Of a stretch of DNA of 64,000 bases, positions 1 to 10,544 are shown in pieces. Numbering within the stretch: the stretch's first letter is position 1; each line of letters begins with the position of its first letter. The stretch comes from Ailurus styani (Eukaryota > Chordata > Mammalia > Carnivora > Ailuridae). The stretch is taken from positions 3,240,306 to 3,304,305 of the forward strand of contig LNAC01000108.1 of the NCBI GenBank assembly GCA_002007465.1. Reading direction: 5' to 3'. The notes beneath the pieces are model-generated. The model worked only from the letters and a program-made list of their open reading frames with translations. It had not been told where the DNA came from and searched no databases. The translations under genes and the position numbers were made by a program.

Positions 1-174
1 GAGGGAGCGAAGCGGGCCATCTTGTCTGACCTCCTCTGAGAGCACCTTGCAGCCCCAAGCCAAGGAGCTGTCTTCCAAATCTCCTCGTTGCACGGCCCAT
101 GCTTCAGTGGCAAGAGCCAGCTGCCTCCCTGCCTGCCAGCAACCGCCAAGCTCTTCCAGAACCCACATCCAGGC

Positions 175-300
175 TCAGCCTCATTTACAAATATGCAAAT
201 TTGCATCTTTTCTGGTATGCAAATGGGGACATGACAAATAGCTAATTAGGGTCAAAAGAAGCACTCTGAACCAATTAGTTATAGGTTCAATTCCTTTCTG
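175..300. promoter_or_regulatory. Candidate enhancer block with octamer (POU) and homeodomain sites
   Basis: Within 32 bp there are three octamer motifs ATGCAAAT. The first (193-200) and an inverted one (199-206) overlap to make the perfect palindrome ATGCAAATTTGCAT. A third lies at 217-224. Homeodomain-type cores follow, GCTAATTAG at 241-249 and CCAATTAGTTA near 270. The octamer is the known POU-factor site and TAATTA is the classic homeodomain core. The A/T-rich block sits in GC-rich surroundings and is not a repeat I recognise. Function as an enhancer is inference. Conservation could not be checked here. Confidence 0.45.
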
Positions 301-413
301 CTGGGAGGAGACTGGCCCCTCTTGCCCCCTCCTTCCCTGGCTCCCCCAGGCCCACACACTCCGGCCTGGCCTGGCTGGCGGGAGTCAGGGATGGTCAAAG
401 AGCACTGGGACGG

Positions 414-505
414 GAGTCGAGGCTTGACTCCCACTCCTACTCTGGTTCTTAGCTGTGGGACCCTGGATGCACTCGCCGGAACTTCAGTGTCTCCCTGTCC
501 CTAAA
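414..505 (+). repeat. MIR fragment
   Basis: The order of phrases matches the central MIR core: a cue like 'ttgactcccactcctactctggttcttagctgtgggacc' followed by 'aacttcagtgtctccctgtcc'. The copy is short and diverged, so the assignment is tentative. Confidence 0.4.
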
Positions 506-554
506 CCTCCACCCCAGTGTAGGTAGAGACTGCAGCGGGGGGGTGGGGGGGGAC

Positions 555-935
555 CTAGGATGTCAATAGCCTTTGGAAATGGTGCTAAAATTCCTCTGAT
601 AGGCACATCGCCTGTGTTCTTCCAAAGCATTCAGTCACCCCATCCGCCCTCTGAATTAGATGAATTAGAGGTAGCGACAGCATGGCAGCGAGTGTCATCC
701 TGGCTGCCAGCTCTGGCCAATTATGAACATCTGCCTGGAGCAGGGCACGCACAGAGAAGGATTCCCCAGAAGAGACTGTGATCGATTAATGATGTCTGCT
801 GTGGGCAAGTGTTTGGACCGGCAGCTTCTGCGCTGCGTATTTACTGTCCGGGAAAGATCTGGAGTTTGCCGCAGGCACCTGGCTTCCCGTCCTGTCTGCT
901 CCCTGCAGTTCCCTTTCCAGAGCTCTGCTCCCTAG
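555..935. promoter_or_regulatory. Candidate conserved non-coding block
   Basis: This is non-repetitive sequence of mixed composition. It contains a direct GAATTAGA repeat (around 652-670), a GCCAATTATGAAC stretch (717-728), and GATCGATTAATGATG (780-794), which has overlapping homeodomain-type cores. Open frames through it exist on several frames and show no protein family I know. I read it as a possible regulatory block, judged by texture only. Confidence 0.3.
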
Positions 936-1619
936 TGTAAGTAACACAGGGGCCATTCGACGCATGTCTCAGAGGTATTGTAAGGCAGAGACAAGAGAAG
1001 GTGAGGTAAACCTCTTTTCATCTGGGAGGTGATATGTACCCTTGACACTGTCGGCAGGACAGCACATTGTCCCATTTCAGAGGTGGGGAGCCCGAGGCCT
1101 GCAGAGGGTGGATGACTTGGAGTCGAGGAAGCAGCCCTGCCAGGCAGGCCTGCACGGCAGCCGGGGCTGCTCTTCTCTCTGCCACTACAGGATCTTGGCT
1201 CCCTCCCGCCACCCCCGCGCTGCTGCCCCAAGCAGGCTGCAGCAAGCTCCGCTGGCCGGGCTCCACAGCTGGGTGTGAAACACGGCTGAGTCGGCACCTG
1301 GGAGAATGGGGCAATTGCCATCCTGGAGCCTGGGGCCTGGCCTGGGGCCAGCGGGCAGACAAGCGATGGTGGGAGGGTCCGAGTACCGGGGGAGCCAACC
1401 AGGCCTGGCGGCTGGCAGGGGTGGGTCAGGAGAGCACCTGGCTCGAAGCTGGTCTGCTTGGGGATGCCGAGCTCAGAGCAGAGCCCAGCTGTTGTGCATG
1501 TGCCTGGCTGTTGGCAGTGCCTGAGCGTGTCCTTGAGCGTACTTTTGTGCATGTGCATGCAGCCCAGGGTACATCTGGGAACATGGGTTTTTATAAATGT
1601 GTGTATATGCATCACATAT

Positions 1620-1915
1620 CAGTATGAGAATAGGTAGGTCTATGTAGTTGTGCACATCTGTGTGTTTGGGTGTGTGCACATCTGTGTGTAGGCAAACGGC
1701 TTGCATGTACACATCGGTCAGTATCTGTGTGTGTGTCTACACGTTTCCACCTGTATGCGCGGGTGTCCGTGTGTATGTGTCTTTCAATATCTGTGCAGCT
1801 CTGCACATACCAGTGCGTCCATCCTGGTGCACGGCTGCCCCACCTCTGTCAGTATCTGTGGACACAGCTCCACACCTTTCTGTGGCATCAATGTAAGCAT
1901 CGCTGTTCAGCATGT
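1620..1915. repeat. Degenerate TG-rich minisatellite, unit about 65-66 bp
   Basis: The phrase GTCAGTATCTGTG, or a close variant, recurs at 1717, 1783 and 1848, giving spacings of 66 and 65 bp. Each copy is followed by a TG/CA-rich segment with a 'ct(g/a/c)cac' phrase. Upstream (1651-1690) the same TGCACATCTGTGTG wording appears in less ordered form. This explains the His/Thr/Cys-rich reading frames on both strands here, which are not genes. Confidence 0.5.
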
Positions 1916-2579
1916 GTCTCCTTTCCAGGGTCTCTGTTCTGTGTGTGTTGTCAATATTTATAGTCTGCCCTGTGCATGCATTAGTGAGTGCTTCCGTGGC
2001 TGTGCCCTTCGGCTGGTATGTTTCTGGATATGTACATCCACCTGTGAGGGTGTTGGTATCTACTTCCGAATGCAGGCATGGCTGTATCAAGGTGAGCAGG
2101 ATGGACTCTTGGATGTGGCTGCCATAGCTCCCTGTTTTCTCTCCACTTTTCACTCCTTTCCTCCTTCCTTCCCTTCTTGCAACTCACTCTTGCAGATCTG
2201 GCCCAGGCTGCTGTGGCAATGACAGATGAGGCTTGGAAGCCCACTTCAGCCTCTCGAGAAGGGGCTTCCTCTGTCCATCTCCCATGTGGACTCAGCCCCA
2301 GAGCCACACAGGCTCGTGGCTTTTTAAAGTTATCTCCCCTGCTGCATATTAATCCTCACCCCCAGCAGCAGTGAGAACGAAAACTGATGACTTTTCCTCC
2401 TTCCCTTTGCGGCGTCCCTCCCAGCCCTCCTACCTGCTAAAGGGATAAAGGGGGGCCTGACCACCTGCTGGAAGATCTGTTGGCTTGGACTTTGGAGCAC
2501 CTGTGCCCCAGCTCAACTGTTTGTCGATGGTCTCTCTGCTATTGCTGGAACTTTTCTGGGATGTGACTTGGGACTCCCA

Positions 2580-2594
2580 CCCCCCCCCCCCCCC
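2580..2594. repeat. Homopolymer C15
   Basis: An uninterrupted run of 15 cytosines. It is the source of the proline- or glycine-rich reading frames that cross it. Length may be unreliable in the assembly. Confidence 0.9.
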
Positions 2595-2809
2595 GTCTGG
2601 GTTTGGAAACCCCCTTCCCTGGCTGGACCTCCCTGCCCAGTTGCCCGGGTCCGTTCCCAGGCAGCCTCACCTGGATATGGTTCCCCGCATGTGCGGCTGC
2701 CCCGCAGGGACGGGGACTGTCTTCCCCGTCTGCCCCAGGCTCCCGAGCCCCGGCCCACAGCCTTGCTGGAACAGGAGTGTGGAGTCTGATGGATCATTCC
2801 AGTGCCTCA

Positions 2810-3010
2810 GCTCTTATCTTGCCATCATCAAATGCCTCCCCTCCCCTCACAGTCTTCTCCCTTCACCGATGGTTTTGGATGGAATTTAAAATAAAAAAGA
2901 TTGATTAAAAGTTGGAAACTGTGTGAGTGAAAATAAAAGCACTTAAGACAAATAAGTATCATTTGAGCTTTAATGTACAGAGAAAGCCGGGTAAGATGAT
3001 ATTTTAGGGA
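2810..3010. promoter_or_regulatory. A/T-rich candidate regulatory block
   Basis: An island of A/T-rich sequence in GC-rich DNA, with GATTGATTAAAA, AAATAAAAGCACTTAAG (NKX-like CACTTAA) and ATCATTTGAGCTTTAATG. No repeat family is recognised. Regulatory status is inference from composition and motif density only. Confidence 0.25.
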
Positions 3011-3114
3011 CGCTTCTCAGCTGGTAAGTGTCCTGACTTTGTTCCCCTCTCTTGGGGTCTGCTGGCTAGATGTCCTCCTTGCTGGAAGCCTGCCCAGGCA
3101 GGCGCCGAAGCAGA

Positions 3115-3250
3115 GTGTGAAGAACTCGGGCTTCAGGCTGGGATAAGCCCGTGTTGACTCACTCACTGGCTATGTGACCTTTCTGGACCTGAGTTTCCTT
3201 TTCTGTCCTCTTCTATGGTGGTGACAAAGGACCTGCTTTGTAGGTTGGTT
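3115..3250 (+). repeat. MIR element
   Basis: It shows the MIR core order: 'tgactcactcactggctatgtgacctttctggacctgagtttccttttctgt' with a 5' part resembling the tRNA-derived half ('gaagaactcgggcttcagg'). The copy is diverged, in plus orientation. Confidence 0.6.
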
Positions 3251-3289
3251 GTGCAGAACTAATGCTAGAGCCAGAAGCAATGCCTGGCG

Positions 3290-3867
3290 TTCAGTATTCC
3301 CCCTTCTGAACGTGCCCAGAACCTAGTCGCCGCCTCCACCGTCGCTATCCCAGCAGAGGGCCGAGCACCAGCATCCTCCCTGCTCCCCAGTGGCCTGGTC
3401 CCTACACGGCAGCCACGCTGATCCTGTTGACATTCAAGTCCTAGCGCATCACTCGCCTGCTTAGGACTTTCACTCCTTCCCACCTCCTGTGGAGGAAAGC
3501 AGAAGTCATCACAGCAGCCTCCAGCCCCGCATGATCAATCTCTCCACCTGTGAGGGTCTCCGTTTCCTCCTTTTCACTTCCCTCCAACTGCATTACCTTC
3601 CCTGTTCCCCAAATGTGCCAGCCATGTCCCTGCCTCAGGACCTTTGCATGTGCTATGTCCTTCGCTGGAATGCTCTTCTCCCAGATCTCCTCCTGGCTCC
3701 CTTTGTCATCCCGTTCAGGTCTTTATTCAAATGTTACCTTCTCTGTGAGGGACACCCTGCTCTTTCTTAGTTTTATTTACAGCTCTTATAACATTCTAGG
3801 AATGCCATGCTGTACTTTTTACCTATTTATTTTCTATGTTGCTTATCTTCCCAAGAGAATATAAGTT
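3290..3867 (+). repeat. L2 (LINE-2) 3' part, first segment
   Basis: Characteristic L2 wording includes 'gcctcaggacctttgcatgtgctatgtccttcgctggaatgctcttctcccagatctcc' and 'ttcaggtctttattcaaatgttaccttctc'. It is interrupted by a CanSINE at 3868-4081 and resumes after it. The reading frames at 3489-3864 are translations of this fossil LINE and not host genes. Confidence 0.75.
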
Positions 3868-4081
3868 CTTTTTCTAACGATTTATTTATTAGAGAGAGAA
3901 AGAGAGCGAGCGAGCATGTGAGCTGGGGGGAGGGGTAGAGGGAGAGGGGGAAAGGGACTCTCAAGCAGACTTCCCACCAAACACAGAGCCTGATGCGGGG
4001 CTTGATCCTGGGAACTTGAGATCATGACCTGAGCGAAATCAAGAGCTGGCAGCTCAACTGACTGAGCCACCCCGGCGCCCC
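3868..4081 (-). mobile_element. CanSINE (tRNA-Lys-derived SINE), antisense, inserted in L2
   Basis: Reading the minus strand gives the GGGCGCC..GGGTGGCTCAGT head, the AGGTCATGATCTCA box and a CT-rich tail ending in AATAAATAA. The flanks carry a diverged target duplication: GAGAATATAAGTTCTT before and GAGAATGTATGCTCTT after. The element splits the L2 copy on either side. Divergence from the consensus marks it as an older copy. Confidence 0.85.
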
Positions 4082-4175
4082 GAGAATGTATGCTCTTGAG
4101 AGCTGAGATTTATATCTTTGTTTCTGTCACCTGGCAAATAATGGGCCCTCAATAAATTTTTGCTGAATGAATGAA
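4082..4175 (+). repeat. L2 3' end, second segment
   Basis: This continues the L2 of 3290-3867 after the SINE: 'tttgtttctgtcacctggcaaataatgggccctcaataaatttttgctgaatgaatgaa', the classic L2 3' terminus with a short TGAATGAA-type end. Confidence 0.75.
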
Positions 4176-4179
4176 CTGC

Positions 4180-6220
4180 TCATCCTTTTGGAGTGTCGAG
4201 TGGCTATCTACCAGCTTGGGCAATCAGGGGTTATCCTTGTCTGGTGGCTCTGGAGGGGGTTGGCTTCAGAATGACTCCCTTAGCAAGGCCCTTGGGAGGA
4301 AATCTGCCCCCCCACCCGGCCCTCCCCCATGCCCCACCCCCCGTGGTCCTGCTTGGGGGCCGCTAGCTCAGGAGGAGATGCCCAAGAGCCGTTTCCTGAC
4401 CCAGCCTGAGAGTCAACACGGTGTCCTGCTCCCTGGCATTGGCTTTCTTCTGTCTCCAGGCACCACAGCTACCAGAGCATCCAAGGCCAAGGTGGTCCTT
4501 CTTGGAGGCTCATGCTCAGCTGGGTCTCTCCACGGGACAAGGGCACTTAGGCTAAAGTGGGTAATCCAGCCAGGCACTGGGAGGCTGAGGGAGGATTAGC
4601 TACTAGAAGGGCAGGGGATGCGCACTCAGGCTCAGGGAGCAGCAGCATGGACAGAGCTGAGCACACAGAGAGCCCTCTGTGCTAGGGAAAGGTGGGCAGC
4701 AGGGTGTGGCTGGAGTAAGCCTACTTGTTGGGTGGGAACTTTCCAAAGCTGGGATTGGGTCTGGTTCCTCTTTGCCTGCCCGTCTCGAACAGTCCTCAGC
4801 GGTGCCATTGATTCCTGCTCAGATCCAGGAGCCTGGGAGACTGGCGGTGTATGGTCACCTCAGGGCACAGAAAAAGCACCGTGGCGAAGGTCACACCTGA
4901 AGTGGGTCTTGGTCTTATCCATCTTTACTTTAAAGTAGTTTCTTCAAAGATGGGTGGTGGTGGTTTTGGGGGTTTCTGCAGAGGTGAAAGACACACCCAG
5001 GCCAGAGCACTCTCTCCAAACAACACAGTCATGGCTAAAAGTGGCTTTTTGTCTGGAACAGACTTGACTATTTTTTGTCCCCCCAAATGCCATGGACTTC
5101 TTTAGCAGTCTGGTGGAGCCTGTGGAACCTTCTCAAACAGTATTTTAAATGCATAAGACACAGGATTACAGAGGAAACACATTCTATTGAACTGTAATTT
5201 TAACCTTGGACCCCAGGTTAAAATGGTCGGTTATGCTCTTTGAAGCCACTCCAGTCTTTGGAGAGAGCACAAAGCCTGACTTCTCCTCCTGCACGCTTGG
5301 AGGGTGGGGCGGGCAAGGTGTTTGTGCCTATCTTGGCAGGGCTGTCCTGGGGTGGAGGGAGCAGCCCTCTCCCACTGTGCCCACAAGACAGAGTCCGGAC
5401 CCTTTGGGGGAATCCACAGGGAGATGGCTGGGCTGCCTGGGGGAAGGAATGAGCTCCGCGCCTCCGGGGGTGGTCAGCCGGAGGCCCATCTGTCAGGGAT
5501 TCTGGGGTCTGGGTGCGGTGGGCGATTGCTGTTCGGGTGGGAGAAGGTTTTGGTTCATTTAGCCCGGTGTCTTTTTGGAGGTGGATCTAGGAGGCGTACC
5601 TGCCGCTGTTGGGTCTTTCTCCTTTTCCAAGCCCTGAGGCACCTGTGCCACCGTGGGAGGGAGAAGATGGCACTTTCTGCTGAGTCTATCCCCCAAACCT
5701 CTTGCTATTCTGAGTCTGTCCCCCCAAAACCATGCCTGGGGGTGGAGGGAGCTTGCAAACCAGACTTCCCAGCCTCCCCACAGCTGTTCGGTGTTTCAGC
5801 TCAGAGCCTCAGGCGGGGTCCTTCCTTCTTACCTGTGCGGCACTGTTGCCCTCCCCAGAGCCTCCCAAGATGGTCTGAGATGGTCTGGGCCAAACCCCTG
5901 CAGTGTGGAAGGGGTAACTGCGGCGCAGGAGGGGGAGGGCTTAGCCCAAGTCCCACAGCCTCTGGGTGGCGGATCTGGTCCTGGAGCGTCGGCACCTGCC
6001 TTCCTCCAGCTGCTGAGCAGGCGCGGCCCGAGGCGGGCGAGCAGCCGTAGGAAGGCAGCCTCGGGTCCCCTTTGACAAACATATCATGCTTCCCACCTAA
6101 ACCACCTCCGTGGGTGGGGAGCCAGGGACTGGTCTGTTAGCTTTCTCCCGCTGTCCCCCGAGGGTGCATTTGTCTGTTTTGCATTTCTTCCAGGCTGTAG
6201 TTAGACAAGTCCCGGTCCTG
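4180..6220. other. GC-rich unique sequence, no feature recognised
   Basis: I find no gene, RNA or clear repeat here. The longest open frame (5304-6050, plus) has low-complexity GC-driven composition, competes with open frames in two other phases, and has no recognisable domain. About 5880-5990 may be a very old MIR remnant. An A/T-rich patch at 5135-5225 is the only change in texture. Confidence 0.5.
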
Positions 6221-6224
6221 GGGG

Positions 6225-6400
6225 GAGCGCTGCAAAGAGAAAATGTCAGGGCGACACGCCGCCAAGATAACATTAGCGAAATATCAAGTCCTTTATGATG
6301 TCAGGAGGGATTCCTTCCCGCGGCCGGAGCTGCCTAATGACATCATAAAATAGGCCTGCGGCAGCCACAGTCCCCCTGAGTCGTCAATCAGGCCTGTCTG
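6225..6400. promoter_or_regulatory. Candidate enhancer with perfect 12-bp inverted repeat around TGACATCA
   Basis: TTTATGATGTCA at 6292-6303 and its exact reverse complement TGACATCATAAA at 6338-6349 flank a GC-rich 34-bp spacer. TGACATCA is close to the CRE/AP-1 class of bZIP sites. TTTATGA resembles a CDX/HOX-type site. A further GTCGTCAATCA lies at 6380-6390. The block is non-repetitive and looks like constrained regulatory DNA. That is inference without an alignment. Confidence 0.45.
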
Positions 6401-6774
6401 CGGGGGGCCCCGGCACACGGGGTGGGGGGTGGGACGCAGGACTGGAAGCTCACAGGGGGCCCCAACACAGCAGCACTGCGCTGGGCCAGGGGCTGGAAGG
6501 CACCCGCAGCCCTTGAGACGCATCAGCCCTCCTGAACCCCCAGGAGATCCTGAGGCTGAGTGGCCGGCTGCTAACGGGTTCCCCAGGAGGCTTCTGGCCT
6601 GGCCACAGTACCCCCGTGGTGCCGAGGGAGAGGCGGGGGCCTAAGCCCGGGCTTCCCATTTGCTGATACTGTTAGGGACAGACACCGGCCCCCTTATCTG
6701 GAGCAGCGACGGGACCAAGAGTCATAGCACTAGAGACAGATGGAGGAGGTCTTTGACTCTCGCGCAGCTGGTGT

Positions 6775-6965
6775 GTGCTCCTGAAGGCGTGTGCTCGCCG
6801 GCGTGTGTCCCGTCTCTCCCTCCACACCTGCGGGGGTTTACAACACATACGGTTTACAACACCGTACAGATGGCTTACCCGTGTCCGCGTTTGCCTGGGT
6901 GTACGGGCTCTGTCCTTACACCTCTCTGTGTGTCCACATGCCCGTGCTTCTGTGTGTCCAGTGCC
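6775..6965. repeat. TG/CG-rich low-complexity tract with short tandem repeat
   Basis: This region has scattered TGTG phrases and a 16-bp-spaced direct repeat GGTTTACAACAC (6835-6846 and 6851-6862). No coding content was recognised in the overlapping frames. Confidence 0.4.
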
Positions 6966-7084
6966 TGAGAGACGTGGGCAGGGAGATGTGGAAGGGGGAT
7001 CTGGAAGACCCAAGAGAGGAGGAGGACCCCAGAGGGTGGGGGCGGTTGGGGGGTGTCTGTGTGCCGAGCCTTCTTACCACCCTT

Positions 7085-7254
7085 GGCTGAGAACTTTGGA
7101 TAGTACTAGAATCGCCTGGGGAAATTTAAAGACCTACCCATGCCCCAGTCTAGCTTCAGATCAATTAAACCAGAATCTTCAGAGACAAGGCTCAGGCAGT
7201 GGTGGTTTTGAAGGCTCCTCAGGTGATTGTAAAGTGCAGCCACATTGAGAATCA
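7085..7254. mobile_element. hAT-Charlie non-autonomous element (MER5/MER20-type), copy 1
   Basis: The copy has terminal wording 'ctgagaactttgga' at the left and 'cacattgagaatca' at the right, as an imperfect inverted pair. Inside are 'agaatcgcctggggaaatttaaa', 'caattaaaccagaatcttcagag' and 'ctcctcaggtgattgtaaagtgcagcc'. These are the phrases of the short eutherian hAT-Charlie MITEs. The exact subfamily was not resolved. Confidence 0.65.
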
Positions 7255-7278
7255 GGGTGTCCAGAGCCTTACTATTCT

Positions 7279-7446
7279 AAGGGGGCATGGTCCGTGGACT
7301 AGCACCTGCCTCACCTGGGAGCTTCTAAGAAATGCCGAATATCGGGCCCCTCCCAGACCTTCTGAGCCATACTCTGCCTCCCCTCCAGAATCTCTATTTT
7401 AATGGGATCCCCAGGTGATTTGTACATCCATTAAAGTTTGAGAAGA
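7279..7446 (+). mobile_element. MER20-type hAT-Charlie element, copy 2
   Basis: The order matches MER20: 'gcatggtccgtggactagcacc', 'tcacctgggagcttctaagaaatgc', 'cgggcccctcccagacc', 'ccccaggtgatttgtacatccattaaagtttgagaa'. It is nearly full length and diverged. Reading frames in it are not genes. Confidence 0.7.
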
Positions 7447-7449
7447 GTA

Positions 7450-7595
7450 GAGCAGTGCTTCTCAACTGCTGCAGATCTAAGGGTTTCTGACTTAGTAGGT
7501 CTGGGGCGGGGCCCAAGAATCTGCTTTTCTAGGGAGCTCCGGGCGATGCTAACGCACCTGATTGGGGACCACACTTGGAGAACCACTGGCTTCGC
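7450..7595 (-). mobile_element. MER20-type hAT-Charlie element, copy 3
   Basis: This has the same family phrases in the opposite orientation: 'agcagtgcttctcaac' start, 'tctgacttagtaggtctggggcggggcccaagaatctgcttttctaggg' and 'gattggggaccacacttggagaaccactgg' end. One internal segment near the left end is missing. Confidence 0.7.
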
Positions 7596-7918
7596 TGTTG
7601 TGCATGAGGGAGGCGGATGGAAGGAAACTGAGTGGAGGTGTATGCGCGTTGGGGGTATGAGGATGGGAAGGAAGTCACCAGTCACCCAGGAAAATCATGT
7701 CCCCCCCAAAAGTGTGGTCTGCCATCATTTTAGGTCCTCAGTTTCCCTGGTTCAGGCACTAGTCCAGGGATGAGGAAAGTAAAGAGAACTGGAAACATAA
7801 GCAAGTTTCCTGAGAGCTGCTGGCATTTGTCCTCCTTTTCTGTTCCCTGAGGAGCCCCCCTCAGTCTCACCATTCTGTTAAGAAAAATGGCCCAGGGCCA
7901 GAAAAAAATTATTAAGAA

Positions 7919-8053
7919 GGGGCACCTGGATGACTTAGTCGGTAGAACTTGCAGCTCTTGATCTTGGGGTCATGAGTTTGAGCCCCATGTTGGGCATAGA
8001 GATTAATAAAAAAAATTAAGAAAGGAAAATAAAAGAATATTAAAAGAAAAAGG
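7919..8053 (+). mobile_element. Old, short CanSINE copy
   Basis: The sequence runs 'ggggcacctggatgacttagtcggtagaacttgcagctcttgatcttggggtcatgagtttgagcccc' followed directly by an A-rich tail, without the CT-rich middle of younger copies. A weak flanking duplication around ATTAAGAAGG is visible on both sides. It is the second of only two CanSINEs in the first 30 kb. Confidence 0.75.
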
Positions 8054-8059
8054 GTCCAG

Positions 8060-10540
8060 AGCTGGACACGTCTTTGTTCCCGAGAACCCCGAAGAATCGG
8101 GTTTCCTTGGCACCTAAGCTCATCAGAATGCCCACGTTCCTCCTTGGGCCTCCCGCCCACCACGGGTCACACCCAGTTTGCCTGGGATGAGCTCGGCATG
8201 CCATCTCAGTGGGTGATTCTCACCCTCTTGCTCTCAAAAGTTTACGTGGCAAACCGTACGGTTCCCCTATTGATCAAGGTTGTTGGAACGGTTCCAGTTT
8301 GGTTGAGGTAGAGGTGAGCAGGGCCTTGAGGGCAGGGTGGGAGGTGACTAGGTGTATTCCCAAGGGGGAAGCCCTCTGCAACCTGGCCCCTGGGGCTCCC
8401 TCCTCCTGGCCTGGCTTCCCAGCGGAGCGGTGGGAAGGAGGACAGCCAGCCAGGGGACGTGGTTTACCCTAGTGGAGGCGGTGAGCTGGGGAGCAGATCT
8501 CTCTCCCACGGGGCAGCATGCCCTGACTGTCTGTCCATCTGCTGGGGCAGGAGGAATGGGGCGGGGGGCGGGGTGGCGCTGGGAACCACAGAGCAGCAGG
8601 CCTGGCTCGGACGCGGCTCCCTCTGGCTTCCAGTGGGGTTCTGCCCAATCAGCACCTCTTCGAGCCGCATCTGAGCAGAGGCAGCAGAGTAACCCCGAGG
8701 GCTGGGGGAGGAGATAGCGATCAGCCGAAATACCAGAGGTGTGAGGCAGGCATGACCTCACCCAGGGTGTGCCTGCTCTCTGAGCCTTGTCGGCCACCCT
8801 CCCCGTCCGCTCCCAGGCACCCCCAGGCCGGCTTCGACAACAAGCTTCAGCCAGCCACAGCAAGGGCGTCCCTACGCGCTGGGCTGGGTCCCGGCCAGGG
8901 CTCAGGCCAGGGTCCTCTCTGGGCTCTGCTAGGTTCTCTGGGGGCCAATGCTGTGGTCTCTTGGGGGATCTGGGGGCCCTTCTCCTGCTCCCTGGGGCTG
9001 GGGCATTTGGAGAAGCAGGGAGGGAAGCCTGAGGCCGGGGAGTGCTATTCAGGACTGACACATGTTCAAGAAAGAAGGGAGGTTGTTACTGCCCAGGGGC
9101 CAAGGGAGCTTAGAGACCTGGCTCAGCTTGGGGCAGGACGTGAAGAGCAGGAAGGCAGCTCCCCGCAGTGCGGACGGCCGGGGGTGCCTACTGTGCGTCA
9201 GGCAGCTGGCTAGCGAGAGCTGATTTGGAAATCAAAGCCGAAAAGCCCAGAAGAGACTGTGGGAAGTATTCACGGAACCAGATGTATTAAAACACCTCTT
9301 GGTAACTTTGGATGGGGGCCATGTGGTAAAGCGGGCGGTTCATGCCAAGTGGTTAACCGTGGGTTCGGAAGGGAGGGGCTCCTCTCCGCCAGGAGCAGTG
9401 GGGGCCTTGCAAGATCCTTGGCGGAGGTCTCTAGGAGAAAATGCCCCCACCTCTGACGGGCTAAAGCAGAAAGGGAGCGAAGCAGCAGCCGTGAGAGCTG
9501 GCCCCGAGTCTTGATGTTGGGGGCTGCCCTTGGACCCCTTCCACTGTCCCGGCTCTGTCCCGTCCCTCGGCTGTTCCCATTTAAGCCTTCCCACGCAGGT
9601 CCTTCCCACACATGCTCATCGTCCCACTTGGTCTACAGCTGCACCCTCTCCTGACTGACCTACACTCGTGCCCACTGCTTCCATGCACACCCCACACCCA
9701 CGCCCACCCACAGGGAGGCAAGCGGACCTCACCCAAGAGCATTGCACAAAAAGCCACCTCGAGATGCCTTTGCACAACGCATGAATGGATCCACCTGTGA
9801 GCGGCTCGCCTTTTCTGGGCACGCTGGGTTCCTGAGGGCTCAGAGTCCCAAACCCAGCAGGGCAGACCGAGGTTGTCCCAGTGCCAGAGGCCACAACCTT
9901 GCTCCCCACAGTGCCTCCTGGTGGCTGCCGTCCCCAGCCTCGTGGATCCCAGCTGCTGTCCAGAATCCAGAGCCCCTTTCCTCCATGTGCTGATGACGGA
10001 CCGGGCTGTATCACAGTTTGTATTATTCCCGGAGTTATTGATGCAGCTCAGCAAATGTTTCCTGGACTCTCCACGTGCCTGGTCCTCTGCTGAGCTCTGG
10101 GGCCCGGAGACAAGGAGAAGAACTCACCACTTTCAAAGAACATCTGGGGCTTAGCCAGACCCTCAGGCGGCTCCCAGTCTGTCCTGGGGTTGCATCCTCT
10201 CCAGACCCTCCCCCACCTGTTCACCGCCATCTGCCCTCACACACACTTTTCTCTGCCACGTGACAGCCACCTTCCTCCTCCTCCCTGTCATTCTCTTGCA
10301 CCCCCTTGTTTTCCTCCTTCACACGGGCATGACATCACTTTTGGGTTCTGGGGCAGCGTCAGGAGTGTTGTGGAAGGCTCTCATTCTTCCCTGCTTCTCC
10401 CCTCCTTCACTTTCCAGCTTTGGAAAGTGCTCTGGGGGATGCAGAACCAGGCAGAACCCGCGGGGGTTGCAGGGGTGGGAGGGGTTGATGGTGGGGTAAC
10501 CCCACTGGGTTCTGGGTCAGGATCTTGGCTTCTCGGAGGC
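8060..10540. other. GC-rich unique sequence, no feature recognised
   Basis: There are many overlapping open frames on both strands (for example 8348-9061 minus and 9581-10054 minus), but none has a recognisable domain. They overlap each other and have GC-driven Pro/Gly/Arg-rich composition. A short A/T-richer patch at 9215-9310 could be constrained. Confidence 0.5.
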
Positions 10541-10544
10541 CCGA

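Noticed and set aside
932..1615. 227-codon frame on the minus strand with His/Thr-rich start
   Set aside because: It crosses the TG-rich tract and GC-rich DNA and overlaps three other long frames on both strands. No recognisable family.
5304..6050. 248-codon open frame (plus), one of the longest in the window
   Set aside because: It lies in GC-rich DNA with few stops in several frames. There is no domain, no splice-like boundary and no codon pattern, and an overlapping frame at 5653-6075 is equally plausible by chance.
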